From positions 435,803 to 499,802 of the forward strand of contig NZ_BPIJ01000002.1 in assembly GCF_026004055.1 (NCBI RefSeq): 64,000 bases of DNA, in the 5' to 3' direction. Below the pieces are notes generated by a model. The model did no database searches. It was not told the DNA's origin and saw only the letters and a list, made by a program, of their open reading frames with translations. The stretch's first letter is position 1. Each line of letters begins with the position of its first letter. This document shows positions 61,835-64,000 of this stretch, in pieces. Source of the DNA: Meiothermus sp. (GTDB lineage Bacteria > Deinococcota > Deinococci > Deinococcales > Thermaceae). A program made the translations under genes and the position numbers.

Positions 61835-61862
61835 GCAATGGAGTCGTGCGGGTTGCCGCGCT

Positions 61863-64000
<2,138 letters not shown>

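Overview
The window is a high-GC, gene-dense chromosomal segment that looks like a member of the Thermaceae, most probably Meiothermus. This is inferred from the sequence. The PII protein, the 539-residue long-chain acyl-CoA ligase, PolX-PHP, Endonuclease V, the CYP175-like P450 and the AAA_32-type Lon protein all have the form I remember from Thermus/Meiothermus. Many genes have a TAnnnT box 6-11 bases before the start codon, the leaderless style common in Deinococcus-Thermus. The palindrome CTCGAG recurs in all contexts. About 50 intact protein genes, two broken genes, three tRNAs and several families of small mobile repeats can be supported.

Layout. 0-4.3 kb: gene-poor left edge with palindromes, a MoaD-MoaE fusion, HrcA, and an amt-glnK nitrogen pair. 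4.4-13.8 kb: repeat element A, an M29 aminopeptidase, an odd protein with an E3-binding domain, a PEGA/MliC-like surface protein with two small lipoproteins, a YeeE/YedE pair, TrmK, an ion transporter, and a VapBC pair. 13.9-21.1 kb: HrpB helicase, a RibD-like reductase, an MBL hydrolase, an M20 peptidase and an acyl-CoA ligase. 21.5-25.3 kb: an ABC sugar/glycerophosphodiester-type importer (two permeases and a binding protein, no ATPase). 25.3-26.0 kb: nested mobile repeats. 26-31.6 kb: a Tat-exported MBL hydrolase, Endonuclease V, tRNA-Arg, a PpiD/SurA-like foldase, an acidic orphan and MoaA.

31.9-41.1 kb is one long same-strand run with overlapping starts: hydrolase, Lon-like protease, tandem Usp, PolX-PHP, CapA-like phosphatase and an Mg-type P-ATPase. 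It reads as a stress/maintenance operon. 41.1-41.8 kb holds element A with element B inserted into it. 41.8-48.1 kb: pyrophosphatase, then a TetR-ABC-permease-beta-barrel-LolA-like operon that ends in an apolipoprotein N-acyltransferase broken by an in-frame TAA. The operon may handle envelope lipids or lipoproteins. 48.1-49.1 kb: a HEPN-MNT toxin-antitoxin pair whose MNT antitoxin is split by element B. 49.2-51.7 kb: ICMT-like methyltransferase, HAD phosphatase, MFS transporter, tRNA-Glu and tRNA-Gln. 51.8-64 kb: a roadblock-like protein with a large membrane partner, P450, PIG-L deacetylase, EamA, AzlCD, an orphan N6-adenine methyltransferase, an alpha/beta hydrolase, pyruvate kinase, and enolase running off the right edge.

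The clearest discovery-type signals are these. First, element B is a miniature element with TIR GTGGTCTGGTAAC that inserts at TA(A). Its boundaries are set by an empty copy of its target in the same window. Second, its insertion into the antitoxin leaves an intact HEPN toxin. Third, there are several unusual domain architectures: a degenerate E2-like protein, a DUF4384-PEGA-MliC-like fusion, and a MalG-like permease with a large inserted domain.
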